Shown in pieces: positions 42,933 to 52,730 of a DNA stretch of 52,840 nucleotides. How positions within the stretch are numbered: the first letter of the stretch is position 1; every line of letters begins with the position of its first letter. The stretch lies in NCBI GenBank assembly GCA_001683825.1, contig LXTR01000041.1:1-52840 (forward strand), written 5' to 3'. Source of the stretch: Flavobacteriaceae bacterium CP2B. GTDB lineage: Bacteria; Bacteroidota; Bacteroidia; Flavobacteriales; Flavobacteriaceae. Both the position numbers and the translations under genes were made by a program. A model generated the notes under the pieces. It worked only from the letters and a program-made list of their open reading frames with translations, did not search any database and had not been told where the DNA came from.

Positions 42933-43952
42933 TCAATACCGAACCGACTGCTTCAGGGCTTCATACAATTCCGTACACTTTTGCAGGAGGGCTTTATCGT
43001 ACGCCTGCTCAGGATATTGGGAAGGCTGGTGTTTTTTGGCATCTTTACTATCGACCTCCACGGAACACTCGCCGCCCAAATAGGAATACACCCTTTGCGG
43101 GTCTTCTATGAGATCCTCGAAGCATACGCAAAGGAAACTTTCATCCACGATTTGGAGGAGATACACATAGTAGTTTTTCCAAACAAGGAGCCAATAATTA
43201 ATGTCGCCTTTGGGATAAAGGGATCGATCCCTGTTAAATGCTTCGGTAAGGAGGAAGGGTTTGTGGTTTAAGCCAAACTCGTGGTGTCCCAAATAGTTAA
43301 AATAATCCAAAATGAAGGCATCCTGTTTTTGGGTTTCTGTAAACTTCCGGTCTAGCTTCCATAAAGAAGAAGCGTGGGCCAGAGGCTCACGAAACAACAG
43401 GATCACCTGCGAATGGGCAATTTTGCGTAAATCGGGCAAGCGGAGGATATTGTTGTTGTTTTTGGAGAGATACCGGTCTTTCCCTTTTGCCAAACAAACC
43501 ATGCGCGTGTAGGAGAGATATTTGTCGATGACCCCGGTATCCAGCCTGTGGGGCACAAGGCCGTCATCCCGGATAAAACCGTCCTTTAAATATACCTTCC
43601 AGAAATACTCGTCAAATTCTTCGGGAGACTGGCTGTCTATGACAATCCCGTCATTGTGTGCCCTTTCGTGTGCGGAAATCTTATGATGGCGTTTCCAAAG
43701 GTTGGGGCATAGCAGGAATGGCATATTGGCGTATTGCAAGGAGGCGTATGCCCCTGTGTTGAAGAGCCTGTTCATAACTGCCGTAGTACCAGAACGGGCC
43801 AACCCGGTAACAAATACGTGCTGCCGTACTTCAATCTCGCCGGCTTTCCGGGCAAACATCAATTCATCCATCTCCATGGTCGCCCTGGAGATGCTATAGT
43901 TAGACAGGTAAAGTTTGTGCAGGAGTTTATCCGTGCTTGAATAGGTTGACAT
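42933..43952 (-). CDS. Sulfotransferase family protein
   Basis: 339 residues from ATG 43952 (MSTYSSTDKLLHKLYL); the 13 residues upstream look non-native. The 5'-phosphosulfate-binding loop is VTGLARSGTTAVMNRL and the 3'-phosphate region is LLFREPLAHASSLW. It transfers sulfate from PAPS to a hydroxyl, probably of a glycan or lipid. It overlaps the end of the 127-aa membrane-protein gene and closes a four-gene operon. Confidence 0.85.
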   Translation of the reverse strand: MSTYSSTDKLLHKLYLSNYSISRATMEMDELMFARKAGEIEVRQHVFVTGLARSGTTAVMNRLFNTGAYASLQYANMPFLLCPNLWKRHHKISAHERAHNDGIVIDSQSPEEFDEYFWKVYLKDGFIRDDGLVPHRLDTGVIDKYLSYTRMVCLAKGKDRYLSKNNNNILRLPDLRKIAHSQVILLFREPLAHASSLWKLDRKFTETQKQDAFILDYFNYLGHHEFGLNHKPFLLTEAFNRDRSLYPKGDINYWLLVWKNYYVYLLQIVDESFLCVCFEDLIEDPQRVYSYLGGECSVEVDSKDAKKHQPSQYPEQAYDKALLQKCTELYEALKQSVRY

Positions 43953-44310
43953 AGAGGCGTTTAAGAAGCATATACAAAATGACAACGGCAAACGGAATTA
44001 CCATCCCCCAAAACGTGAGCAGCATATTGGGGCTCAAGGAGCTTTCCAGGGCCTGCAAAAAATAAAGTGAAAGAAAGGGAGCCACAAAGAAGCCAATGCC
44101 GAGTACTAATTTTAAAAGGAGCCACAATTGTTGCCCCGCGAGTGCCAGGATTTTTTTTTGTTTCAGTTCATCCGGTGTGGAACTGTCGGACATCGTTGCA
44201 AACTGTTCCCTGTAGGATGCAAGCAACTTACGCACAATATCAGAGAGTCGTACGTATTCAAAAATGATACAGGAGACAAGCGTCAGCAGGATTAAAACAA
44301 AATATGCCAA
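43927..44310 (-). CDS. Membrane protein, 127 residues
   Basis: Begins with a TTG at 44310. Three hydrophobic helices (FVLILLTLVSCIIFEYV, LWLLLKLVLGIGFFVAPFLSLYFL, MVIPFAVVILYMLL). It starts one base after the stop of the 50-aa peptide gene and overlaps the sulfotransferase start. No family recognised; it may be a partner of the ASST-like enzyme or of the sulfotransferase. Confidence 0.7.
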   Translation of the reverse strand: MAYFVLILLTLVSCIIFEYVRLSDIVRKLLASYREQFATMSDSSTPDELKQKKILALAGQQLWLLLKLVLGIGFFVAPFLSLYFLQALESSLSPNMLLTFWGMVIPFAVVILYMLLKRLYVNLFKHG

Positions 44311-44311
44311 C

Positions 44312-44464
44312 CTATTTCTTTTTGATTTTGTTGCTCACAAATCCAAACAGACGCTTTAGCGGCAACCAGAAAATAGCGACCAGGAATGCGAAAATGGTTA
44401 AAAATAATCCGGTAATCACGGCAATAATGCCTCCCCCAAGTCCGGGGCCTAGATATAAGAACAT
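44312..44464 (-). CDS. 50-residue membrane peptide
   Basis: MFLYLGPGLGGGIIAVITGL... with a single long hydrophobic segment and a basic tail ending NKIKKK. It lies 12 bases after the ASST-like gene and immediately before the 127-aa membrane protein gene, on the same strand. Glycine-rich N-terminus (GPGLGGG) is typical of small membrane subunits. Unknown function. Confidence 0.65.
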   Translation of the reverse strand: MFLYLGPGLGGGIIAVITGLFLTIFAFLVAIFWLPLKRLFGFVSNKIKKK

Positions 44465-44476
44465 GGCGTATAGATT

Positions 44477-45814
44477 TTAATTAATTATTCTACTCCAAAA
44501 CAGGTATGCTACGTGCTCCTCGTCAATTCGCTTGACAAATTCAATTTTTTTAGCGGTGGAATCCCCTATGATAATTCTGCCGGACTCTGTTTCCTCTACG
44601 AAGAGGTCCCCATTGGGCAGAATATCGCAGCGGCCCTCTCCTACAGTTCGTACATTCTCATCTTCCATCAACTGATGATACGGCTTTGAAATACTGTCAT
44701 TACTGAAATTATAGACATATACATCATTATGGGTCCTGCTATGGTTGAAGGAATCGTATAATCCAGATAACCGGTGCCCGGGCCTGCTTTCATCCCTTAC
44801 GATATCATTTCCATAGATGACAATTTTATCCTCCTCATAAAAATCAGCGTCGTGCTGATTATACCAGGGACCTTGTTTTAACCAAATAATGGCATTGGTC
44901 GACGGCCGGTAGAGTATGACCGCTCCTATATTACGGCATGAGAGCAACAGGTCGCCTTTATTCCAATATTCCGTGGTATAACGCGCCGGTTCCACATCGT
45001 TTAAATGAATGGGGTCATTAATTATTTGTCCTTTCTGCAAAAGCAGGTCTTCATACCCGTTTTCCAGCAAGATTTGGATTACCGATTTGTTGAACAATTC
45101 TTCCCCTGTATCCGGGTCGAATACGGTAACATGATCGTCGTAAACCTTATTCTTGTAAAAACTGTGCTCGCCCGGGAAAATGTCGTATGCTCCCGATTGG
45201 AAGGTCTGGGAGCAACTATAAATATTCCCGTCTGCACCTTGTTCCAGGGAATGGTGGTACCGCTTATCATTTTTCATCCAAACCAATTCACTATTGCGGT
45301 CTATTTTGGCAATAAGGCTTGTTAAGGGGGCCACAAAAACAAGCGAGCTGTCTTTGGTCAATATAGGGTGATTAAAGTAGAGATCACTGCTTTTTGAAGG
45401 CGGTTTCCGGTAGTTTTCAGGGTTAAATGCCTGTTGATAGAGCATTTCGTTATCGGGAAACCACCTTTTGATTAAGGCTCCCGTGTTGATATCCAATAAG
45501 TCGAATTTATTTTCATAACTCCCCTCTGTCTTGTAGGAGACCAACAGCTTGGGATAGGTGTTTTCATGGGATTTGTTGACATAGGCAAACCCATCTTTTG
45601 AACGGGTATTGGCTACAAACCATTCTTCGGGGCGAAAAGCCGCGAGCAGGGCCGCGGGGAGTTCAGCCATGAATTTCAGGGGAGCGGCCAACGGCCCCAG
45701 TTTCTTTTCCCCAAAATCTACCGAAATGTATATGTTCCTGACGCTGACCATTAAAAGCAGCGAGTACAATAGCAAGCCGACAATAATGATGAATGCGTAA
45801 CGCAATTTTTTCAT
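44477..45814 (-). CDS. Arylsulfotransferase (ASST)-like membrane-anchored protein
   Basis: 445 residues with an N-terminal membrane anchor (IIIVGLLLYSLLLMV). The body is a six-bladed propeller of the ASST type: DLLDINTGALIKRWFP, HHSLEQGADGNIYS, NDPIHLNDVEP, QHDADFYEEDKIVIYGND and CDILPNGDLFVEETESGRI. ASST enzymes move sulfate between phenolic donors and acceptors. The HLND and QHD motifs contain the expected histidines. It is the first gene of a leftward operon with two small membrane proteins and a PAPS-type sulfotransferase. Substrate is unknown. Confidence 0.78.
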   Translation of the reverse strand: MKKLRYAFIIIVGLLLYSLLLMVSVRNIYISVDFGEKKLGPLAAPLKFMAELPAALLAAFRPEEWFVANTRSKDGFAYVNKSHENTYPKLLVSYKTEGSYENKFDLLDINTGALIKRWFPDNEMLYQQAFNPENYRKPPSKSSDLYFNHPILTKDSSLVFVAPLTSLIAKIDRNSELVWMKNDKRYHHSLEQGADGNIYSCSQTFQSGAYDIFPGEHSFYKNKVYDDHVTVFDPDTGEELFNKSVIQILLENGYEDLLLQKGQIINDPIHLNDVEPARYTTEYWNKGDLLLSCRNIGAVILYRPSTNAIIWLKQGPWYNQHDADFYEEDKIVIYGNDIVRDESRPGHRLSGLYDSFNHSRTHNDVYVYNFSNDSISKPYHQLMEDENVRTVGEGRCDILPNGDLFVEETESGRIIIGDSTAKKIEFVKRIDEEHVAYLFWSRIIN

Positions 45815-46054
45815 AAAAGAGAAATGTATCGCGCAATCTAGTCATTGTAAGGTAAAACTTTCATAGAAACAGGCTTAAATGCGTATATAATGGATCAAAT
45901 GAGTTTCTTTATTGACCAGCGCACGGAGCGCTTAACTTGAAGCCTAACAGGCAGGAAATATCAAATCCATATCGTATGTTGGGTAGGCGGCACCCTTTTA
46001 CGGACTGATTATTGCGGGCCTATGATGTCTGGTATTGTGGAAGAACGGCCCCCC

Positions 46055-46918
46055 TCAATTTAAGGAACCCGATTTCAAGGCCAGGAAGGCTTGCTGCAGC
46101 TGCCGGGTGACGGGGCCGGCCACGTCCGGGAAAAGCGTTCTGCGATCTACTTCCTTTATGGCCAGGACCTGGGTGCTGGTCCCTGTGAGGAAGGCCTCGT
46201 CCATAGTATGGATTTGCGCGGCAGGGACCCCTTGCAGGCGGACTTCAACCTGCAGCTTCCCACAGAGTTCCAGGACGATCTGACGGGTGATCCCATCCAG
46301 GATATACGGCCCTGCGGGATGGGTGTAGACGATGCCTCCTTTTACGAAGAATACATTGCAGTGGGAGGCTTCGGTAATCAAGCCGTCCCGTATAAACAGG
46401 GTTTCATAGCACTCGTTTTTAACGGCCTGCTCGTTGGCCATGACATTGCCCAGCAGGGAGGTCGTTTTGAGGTCGCAGCGGGACCAGCGAAAATCCGTGG
46501 CAGTCACTACCCGGGCATGGGCGTTGTTGATATCCGGGAGCGATTTGGGCCAGGCGTACATGAGTACCGTAGGGGCAATGCCTTTGGGATAGGAATGCTG
46601 TCGCGGGGCCACCCCGCGGGTGACCTGCATGTATAGCAGGCAGTCTTTCCCCCTGAGGCCAGAAGCGGCCAGCAGTGCCGGTATCTCCTGTTCCATGGCA
46701 TCCACATCGGCCGGTATGCCAATTTGCTGTAAACACCATTTGAGACGGTCCAGGTGGGCCTTCTTGTACAAAAATCGCCCCTGGACCTGCGCCATGACCT
46801 CGTAGATGCCATCGCCGAAAAGAAAGCCGCGGTCAAAAACGGAAACCCGGGCAGTATCGGCATCGACAATTTTCCCGTTGAGGTACACCCTTGACGGGTA
46901 GGCAGGCTTGTTTTGCAT
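46055..46918 (-). CDS. Class IV aminotransferase (D-amino-acid/branched-chain type)
   Basis: 287 residues from ATG 46918 (MQNKPAYPSRVYLNGKIV). Fold type IV PLP enzyme with RVSVFDRGFLFGDGIYEV, the PLP lysine in DLKTTSLLGNVMA and ITEASHCNVFFV. The opening resembles D-alanine aminotransferases. The extra 35 residues in the longer frame have no homology-like features. No obvious operon partner. D-amino acid or aminodeoxychorismate-like roles cannot be separated by eye. Confidence 0.88.
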   Translation of the reverse strand: MQNKPAYPSRVYLNGKIVDADTARVSVFDRGFLFGDGIYEVMAQVQGRFLYKKAHLDRLKWCLQQIGIPADVDAMEQEIPALLAASGLRGKDCLLYMQVTRGVAPRQHSYPKGIAPTVLMYAWPKSLPDINNAHARVVTATDFRWSRCDLKTTSLLGNVMANEQAVKNECYETLFIRDGLITEASHCNVFFVKGGIVYTHPAGPYILDGITRQIVLELCGKLQVEVRLQGVPAAQIHTMDEAFLTGTSTQVLAIKEVDRRTLFPDVAGPVTRQLQQAFLALKSGSLN

Positions 46919-47142
46919 GGTGTTTAGGTATTTTACAGCCTTAAAGGTAATACTTATGGATGGGCCGCAGGGTGTCTCCGATGCTGGAACGCCAGCGATG
47001 TCTTTGGGATGGCATTTTCCCACTTTGTTATAGTGGGTATACGGGCCTTGGTGTGGTTTTTTTTTGGTCTAGGGGGGGCGCATAGAACCGGCGAGGGACC
47101 CGCCGGGTCGGTTGGGGGTAGTGGCAGCGACAGGCCATGGCC

Positions 47143-47886
47143 CTATCCCCCGCAACCCAGGGCTTCCATTTTTTGGCCTATATCCATAATTCGCGGAACA
47201 ACGTACTTTGGATCAAAAAAGCCTAATAGTCTATTTAATGCGTTTAGTCGTTCCGACTGTGCGTACCGCATATATCCATCTGGGTCATACCCATGTCTAC
47301 GGATTATTACTGAATACAGCTTAAGAGAAAATCGTTGCATTTTTCCTGCAAATTCTGTCCATGTATAATGATCTGCCCCACCAACAGTGCTTTCAAGAAA
47401 TAAATCCAAAAAACCATCCATGGCAATGATTTTTTCATTGCCATTCAATTCGCTGAGCTCTTCAGGGCAATACATTATTGTGGTTGAACCAGTCAACATA
47501 AGAAGCTGCATACCATAAAGGTCATATTTCATCTTACAGTTTAATTCACTCTCAGTTTGATCTTCCAATTCCCTTAAATGATAAATGAATAATACCATCA
47601 TGGCAAGACAGTAGTCCATGGGCTTATCCAAATGATAAAATTCTTCACTATGCTCTTCGTCAATTATATTTTGTATATACTCATATGCCGATTCTTCTTC
47701 AGAAGAACTATTATTGGCCGGCGATCCTGGCGGGGTATTCCCCCCGGAGGCATCATTTGAAGCGTTCTGCTCATTATGCATTTCCGCTGTTTGCTTCAGG
47801 GCATCCATGAGGTCTACCTGGGCCTGGGCCTTCTGGCCTCCGGTCAAAAAGGCCAGCATTAAGATTCCTATGAAGTATTGTTTCAT
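47143..47886 (-). CDS. Secreted protein of unknown function
   Basis: 247 residues from ATG 47886, with a signal peptide (MKQYFIGILMLAFLTGGQKAQAQ). A low-complexity segment (NASNDASGGNTPPGSPANNSSSEEE) is followed by a helical C-terminal domain with two cysteines. No family recognised. It is alone on its strand apart from the small ORF upstream. Confidence 0.65.
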   Translation of the reverse strand: MKQYFIGILMLAFLTGGQKAQAQVDLMDALKQTAEMHNEQNASNDASGGNTPPGSPANNSSSEEESAYEYIQNIIDEEHSEEFYHLDKPMDYCLAMMVLFIYHLRELEDQTESELNCKMKYDLYGMQLLMLTGSTTIMYCPEELSELNGNEKIIAMDGFLDLFLESTVGGADHYTWTEFAGKMQRFSLKLYSVIIRRHGYDPDGYMRYAQSERLNALNRLLGFFDPKYVVPRIMDIGQKMEALGCGG

Positions 47887-48056
47887 TCTTCCGTGATTTA
47901 ATGGTTCAATATCGTGGTTGATATCCTTACCCCAGGGAAAGCACCAGGTTACCATGGCCTGCCGTGCCGCCTTCTTTCACCGGTGCAACCCGGGAGCGTC
48001 GCAAGCGCCCATCCAAGCCTTCCAGGGCTTTTTGGCATGGTTTGCAGGCCGTCCGG

Positions 48057-48197
48057 TCAAGGTGTTATATATGCGCCCCGTTGCACCAGGGTACTGATCA
48101 GGATGATGATGGCCAGGATCATGATCCCCAATAAGGTCAGTACCACCCCGTCTACCTGTGCCCATGGTTTCTCTTTATCCAGGTCTGCCTTTTTCAT
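48057..48197 (-). CDS. 46-residue single-pass membrane peptide
   Basis: MKKADLDKEKPWAQVDGVVL... with one transmembrane helix (LTLLGIMILAIIILISTLV). It lies in the otherwise gene-free 47887-48308 stretch between the secreted protein and the hybrid sensor gene. The clean start and helix suggest a real gene but no family is recognised. Confidence 0.5.
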   Translation of the reverse strand: MKKADLDKEKPWAQVDGVVLTLLGIMILAIIILISTLVQRGAYITP

Positions 48198-48308
48198 CGC
48201 TTTAGTTGTAGTTTGTTCCTTTACAAGGTACCCTTCACAATACCTATATCATACCAGAAATGTACCCAACTATATCACAAATGTATCATGGCCGGGGGAA
48301 CCGGAGGA

Positions 48309-51300
48309 TTATTGCCTGTCTACATAGGCAGCGGGGGTGGTATCATAGGCTTCCCGGAAGCACTTGATGAAATAGGAAGGGGTGTTAAAGCCCACGGCAT
48401 AGGCCACCTCATTGATGCTGAGGTCCGAAGCCCTGATGAGTTGTTCTGCCTGCTTCAGTCGTTGCGAGCGGATAAAAGCGGTGGTACTCAGCCCTGTATA
48501 CAACTGCAGTTTCCTGTGCAACTGCATGCGGCTCATACCTACCAACCGGCAAAAGGCCGTGGCGTTGAACTGGGGATCGGAGAGGTGTTGTTCCATGATC
48601 GCCTGTACCTTGTTCAGGAATTGCTCGTCTGTGGGGGTAATGGCGATATTTTTCGCCTCCAGTATGTATTCCTGGGAATAATGGTGGCGCAGTGAGCGAC
48701 GGGTGTTGATGAGGTTGTCAATCCGCTTTTCAAGCACGGGAAGCTTAAAGGGCTTGGTGACAAAGTCATCGGCACCTGACTCGAGCCCTTTCAATTCTGT
48801 TTCCACTTCGCCCCCCGAGGTAAGCAGGATAATGGGGATATGGCTGGTACACTCGTCCTGTTTCAGGATGTTGCACAATTCAATGCCCGAGCACTGGGGC
48901 ATCCGTATATCGGTGAGTATCAGCTCTGGGACGTTTTCCAAAGCAAGCTGAATGCCTTCCGCCCCATTGGATGCTTCCAGAATCTGGTATTTATCCGCCC
49001 AGGCTTTTTTCAGGTAGTCCCGCACTTCCTCGTGGTCTTCCACCAGCAGGACCAGGGGCAATTCACCATCCTTTTTCCCATTGTCGGCCTCCCGCTTTTC
49101 GGCTACAGGATCCCGGCCCTGTAGATGGATGGCGTGGGGTCCTTCTCCTATTTTTTGCGCCCCGGGAATCGCTTCCGGGTCAGTGGGTAATTCCAGGGAA
49201 AAACAAATGGTATTGCCGTCCAGGTGGGCACCGATCTCACCATGGTACAAAGCCACCAATTCGCGCACCAGTGAAAGGCCGATCCCGGCCCCGGGGTCAT
49301 AATCGGCTCCCTGGTAAAACCGGTCAAAGAGCTGGTCGAGTTCAATAGTGGCCGGATCTTCTACGGTGTTGTGGATCTCCAGGCAGATCCTGTTGCCGGA
49401 CTGGCTGGCGGAAAGGCTGCAGGTACCGCCTTCCGGGCAATATTTTAAGGCATTGGCAAGGAGGTTGACCAATATTTTTTCAAGCACGTCACTGTCAAAC
49501 CAAACATCCTTTATCTCGGCAACGGTCCATGTATACTGAATCTTTTTTAAGGCTGCCTGGTATTCGAAGGTGGGGAGCAACGCCCGGATAAACAAGCCCG
49601 CATCGTCCTGCCGCAGGCGGATAGGCCATTTTCCCTTTTCCAGGCGGGCCAGTTGCAGGAGCTGGTCTACCAGGCCGATCAGGCGGTGGGTATTGCGCTT
49701 GATCATGGATAATTCGGCAAATTCCGCATCAGACAGGCCGCCTTTGGTAAGCTTGTTTTCCACGGGGGCGGCAATCAAGCTCAGGGGCGTGCGGAACTCG
49801 TGAGAAATATCGGTGTACAACTTGGTCTTAAAATCATTCAAGCGCTCCCACCGGCTGGCTTCTTCCTGTTTGAGCTGCAGGTCCAGTTTCATCCGCCATC
49901 GCCACTTCAGATAATAATAAGCGCTGGCAACGCCCAACAATAGCAGCAAGGCATAAAGTGCCCGGGCCCACCAGCTGGCATACCAGGGTGGCCTGATGAC
50001 AAATGCGAAACGGGCGGGGGCCTCATTCCATACCCCATCGTAATTGCTGGATTTTACCTGGAATTCATAACGGCCCGGGGGCAGGAAGGAATAGCGGGCA
50101 AAGTTGGTATGCTCTGCGGGGATCCATTGCTTGTCATAATTCAGGAGCCGGTATTGGTACTGGTTTTTCTCCGGCAGGGAATATTGCAGGCTGGCAAAGG
50201 TAAAGCTCAGGGTGTTTTCCCGGTGGTCCAGTTCCAGGCCGTCATGCGGTACCCTGGGTTCATTGGCCACCATCAGCCCGGTTATGACGGTCTTGGGCAA
50301 CTGGGTGTGGGTCTGTATAGTTTCCGGGACAAACCAGTAGAATCCTTCCAGGCCACCAAAATAGAGGGTGCCATCCTGGGCTTTGTAGTAGGCCCCGGTA
50401 TTGAATTCTGTCGCCAGTCCCTCGTAATTGGTATAGTTCACGATAGAAGGCGCCGTACGCCAGTCTGGGGGCGGGCTGAATCGTGAAATACCGCGGTTGG
50501 AGCTGAGCCACAGGTTGTTGTGTTCGTCGGGGAGGATGGCGTAGACCACGTTGTTGGCCAGGCCGTTGGTTTCGTCGAAGGTATGGAAGCTTTGATCCCG
50601 GGTGTCCAGGGCAGACAGCCCTTTGCCGTAAGTGCCCACCCACAACACCCCGGAGGGGTCGTAGTAAAGGGATTTTATCTTGTCGCTGGCAATGGAGGCG
50701 TTTAGCGGATCGTGGTAGTAAGTTTCTGCCTGGCCGTTTTCGGGATGCAGGCGGACGAGGCCTTCCGAATCGGTCCCCAGCCATAATTCACCTTTGGCAC
50801 CCTCGGTAATGACCCGGATGTTATCGGATATATCCGGGAATCCGGACGATGTATTAAAGGCTTTTACGACGCCTGTTTTGGTATCGAATTGCAAAAGCCC
50901 GTTTTCCCTTGTAGCCAGCCAGGTGATGCCCCTGCTGTCCTGGAAGATATCCCAGATGGTGACGGCCCTGGTGTTGTATCGGGGGGTATTCAGGTAGTTG
51001 ACGATCGTCCCGTCAGGGGATAAGAGCGACAAGCCGCCGCCCTGGGTCCCGATAAGGAGGTTACCCTCCACACCGCAGAGCAGGCTCATGATCCTATCAG
51101 ACAACAATCCGGTTTCCCGGGTATCATATTTATGCCATTGCCCTGTCTTTTGGTTCAGTTGCATCAGGCCTTTGCCCGAGGTGCCAATCCAGACGGATTC
51201 CCGGCAATCAGTCGCTATGGCCCGTACCACATCCACATGGATGTCATCGGGGACCTGGAAGTTGGTAATGGAATTGAATTTCTCCAGGAAGGCATCGTAA

Positions 51301-52298
51301 TAACTGGCCCCGGCCCCGTCGGTCCCAAACCACAGGGTACCGGTATAATCTTCGTAAATGGAGAGTATGTCATTGTAGTGGATGGCCTTGGGGTTGTGCT
51401 TGTCTGTCCGGAAGTGTTGCACGGTATAGGCGTTTAAATCTACCTTAAACAGGCCACTGCCATAGGTGCCCACCCAAAGGTTCTGGTGGGTGTCCACAAA
51501 TAGGGAGAGGATGTTTAGTTGCGGATCCAGGGGTTGGCTCAGGGGCAGGTCGTTTGCCGGATGCAAGAAATCCTCCCCCGGGTTTTTGAAATAGAGGCCG
51601 CCGCCATAGGTCCCTAACCACTGCCGGCCTGTCTGGTCTGATTGGAGGGTACTGAACCCCCTGGTAACCAGTTGGCCCGTAGCCGTATGCCGCAGGGTAT
51701 CCAGGGCCTTTTTTGACGCCAGACCTACCCGCAGTACCCCCCTGTCAGTCGCGAGGAGCATGTTTGTGCCCTCCTGGAGGATGTCGTAACAGGTACTTCC
51801 CGCGGCTATGGGGGATGGTAGCGGGAGCTTCCTCCCCAAAGAATCCAGCAGCACTATCCCCGTACGGTAGGTCCCCACCCAATAGTTGAGATCGCGGTCC
51901 TGGTATATTATGGTGGCGTCTGAGGTGACTTCCAGGGGTTCAAAGCGGTTGGCTTTGGCATTGAGTCGGTGGAGTTTTTTGTCGTAGGGGATGCACCAAA
52001 CCGTTCCTTTGCGGTCTACGTAGACTTTCCCGAGGTGGCTATAATTGGGCCGGGTGACATCCGCAAAAATATAGGGGTATTTGGTAAAGCTCCTGCCGTC
52101 GTATTTGTTGAGCCCATCCTGGGTAGCGATCCAAAGGTAGCCGGTACTGTCCTGGGCTATGGATATGGCGGAGTTCTGGGACAGGCCGTCCTTGATGGAA
52201 AGTTGCCTGAAACCGATTTGTTCTTGCGCCGGCAACCGGGTCATGGAGACTAGCAGGGCGAGCAACAAGAGGCATAGAAGGAACTTTTCGTTGGGCAT
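48309..52298 (-). CDS. Hybrid two-component sensor/response regulator (HTCS)
   Basis: 1329 residues with a signal peptide. The periplasmic part (about 25-680) has repeated propeller motifs (GLSQNSAISIAQDSTGYLWIAT, GLPDISDNIR-like NDI and GTDSEGL), then a Y_Y_Y domain near 700-760 (YQYRLLNYDKQWIPA). One helix follows (LYALLLLLGVASAYYYL). Inside are HisKA (DISHEFRTPLSLI), HATPase (NLLANALKYC, GAGIGLSLV), a receiver with phospho-Asp in LILTDIRMPQ, and an AraC-type HTH at the C-terminus. It senses a glycan breakdown product and controls polysaccharide utilisation genes; no such genes are within the window. Confidence 0.95.
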   Translation of the reverse strand: MPNEKFLLCLLLLALLVSMTRLPAQEQIGFRQLSIKDGLSQNSAISIAQDSTGYLWIATQDGLNKYDGRSFTKYPYIFADVTRPNYSHLGKVYVDRKGTVWCIPYDKKLHRLNAKANRFEPLEVTSDATIIYQDRDLNYWVGTYRTGIVLLDSLGRKLPLPSPIAAGSTCYDILQEGTNMLLATDRGVLRVGLASKKALDTLRHTATGQLVTRGFSTLQSDQTGRQWLGTYGGGLYFKNPGEDFLHPANDLPLSQPLDPQLNILSLFVDTHQNLWVGTYGSGLFKVDLNAYTVQHFRTDKHNPKAIHYNDILSIYEDYTGTLWFGTDGAGASYYDAFLEKFNSITNFQVPDDIHVDVVRAIATDCRESVWIGTSGKGLMQLNQKTGQWHKYDTRETGLLSDRIMSLLCGVEGNLLIGTQGGGLSLLSPDGTIVNYLNTPRYNTRAVTIWDIFQDSRGITWLATRENGLLQFDTKTGVVKAFNTSSGFPDISDNIRVITEGAKGELWLGTDSEGLVRLHPENGQAETYYHDPLNASIASDKIKSLYYDPSGVLWVGTYGKGLSALDTRDQSFHTFDETNGLANNVVYAILPDEHNNLWLSSNRGISRFSPPPDWRTAPSIVNYTNYEGLATEFNTGAYYKAQDGTLYFGGLEGFYWFVPETIQTHTQLPKTVITGLMVANEPRVPHDGLELDHRENTLSFTFASLQYSLPEKNQYQYRLLNYDKQWIPAEHTNFARYSFLPPGRYEFQVKSSNYDGVWNEAPARFAFVIRPPWYASWWARALYALLLLLGVASAYYYLKWRWRMKLDLQLKQEEASRWERLNDFKTKLYTDISHEFRTPLSLIAAPVENKLTKGGLSDAEFAELSMIKRNTHRLIGLVDQLLQLARLEKGKWPIRLRQDDAGLFIRALLPTFEYQAALKKIQYTWTVAEIKDVWFDSDVLEKILVNLLANALKYCPEGGTCSLSASQSGNRICLEIHNTVEDPATIELDQLFDRFYQGADYDPGAGIGLSLVRELVALYHGEIGAHLDGNTICFSLELPTDPEAIPGAQKIGEGPHAIHLQGRDPVAEKREADNGKKDGELPLVLLVEDHEEVRDYLKKAWADKYQILEASNGAEGIQLALENVPELILTDIRMPQCSGIELCNILKQDECTSHIPIILLTSGGEVETELKGLESGADDFVTKPFKLPVLEKRIDNLINTRRSLRHHYSQEYILEAKNIAITPTDEQFLNKVQAIMEQHLSDPQFNATAFCRLVGMSRMQLHRKLQLYTGLSTTAFIRSQRLKQAEQLIRASDLSINEVAYAVGFNTPSYFIKCFREAYDTTPAAYVDRQ

Positions 52299-52500
52299 AG
52301 TGCTGCATTATGCACCTATAATTTAGTAAAATGTAGGCTTTTACCCGGGTATAGGGGGCATATTTGTGGGGTTTTGCCGCATAAAAGCCCAAAAAAGGAT
52401 GATTTTTCCCCTGTTTGGCGGAGGATTCATCGAACCTCAGGGCTCCGCTAGGAATGGGAAACGGGGTGTCGGGGTTTGCCTTTTTTGCGCAGGAGTATTG

Positions 52501-52573
52501 CATTGTGGGGCCTCTAAACCCCGCCCCGGGTACAAGGTAACCGTGATGGCTGCAGGAAACCAGCAGGGGATGA
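52501..52573 (+). repeat. Intergenic repeat, copy A
   Basis: Contains GCCCCGGG, TACAAGGTA and GCTGCAGGAAACCAGCAGGG, shared with the copies at 52617 and 52731 in the same orientation. Confidence 0.6.
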
Positions 52574-52616
52574 ATAACGGGCCGGATGTATCTTTTTTCC
52601 CGGTTGGGCATACTAA

Positions 52617-52680
52617 TTGGGGCAGCTATCCCCACCCCGGGTTCAAGGTAGGCGTTTTGCCTGCGGGATACCAGCAGCAG
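52617..52680 (+). repeat. Intergenic repeat, copy B (diverged)
   Basis: Shares CCCCGGGTTCAAGGTA and a partly changed CCTGCGGGATACCAGCAG with copies A and C. Confidence 0.5.
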
Positions 52681-52730
52681 CTTGTGCCCCATCAGGCGGG
52701 AATCCCTGTGCCGGGCCGGTGGCAATTTTT

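Noticed and set aside
42638-43111. 157-residue plus-strand frame
   Set aside because: It overlaps the sulfotransferase gene on the other strand, is rich in Arg/Pro/Gly without any motif, and has no ribosome-binding signal.
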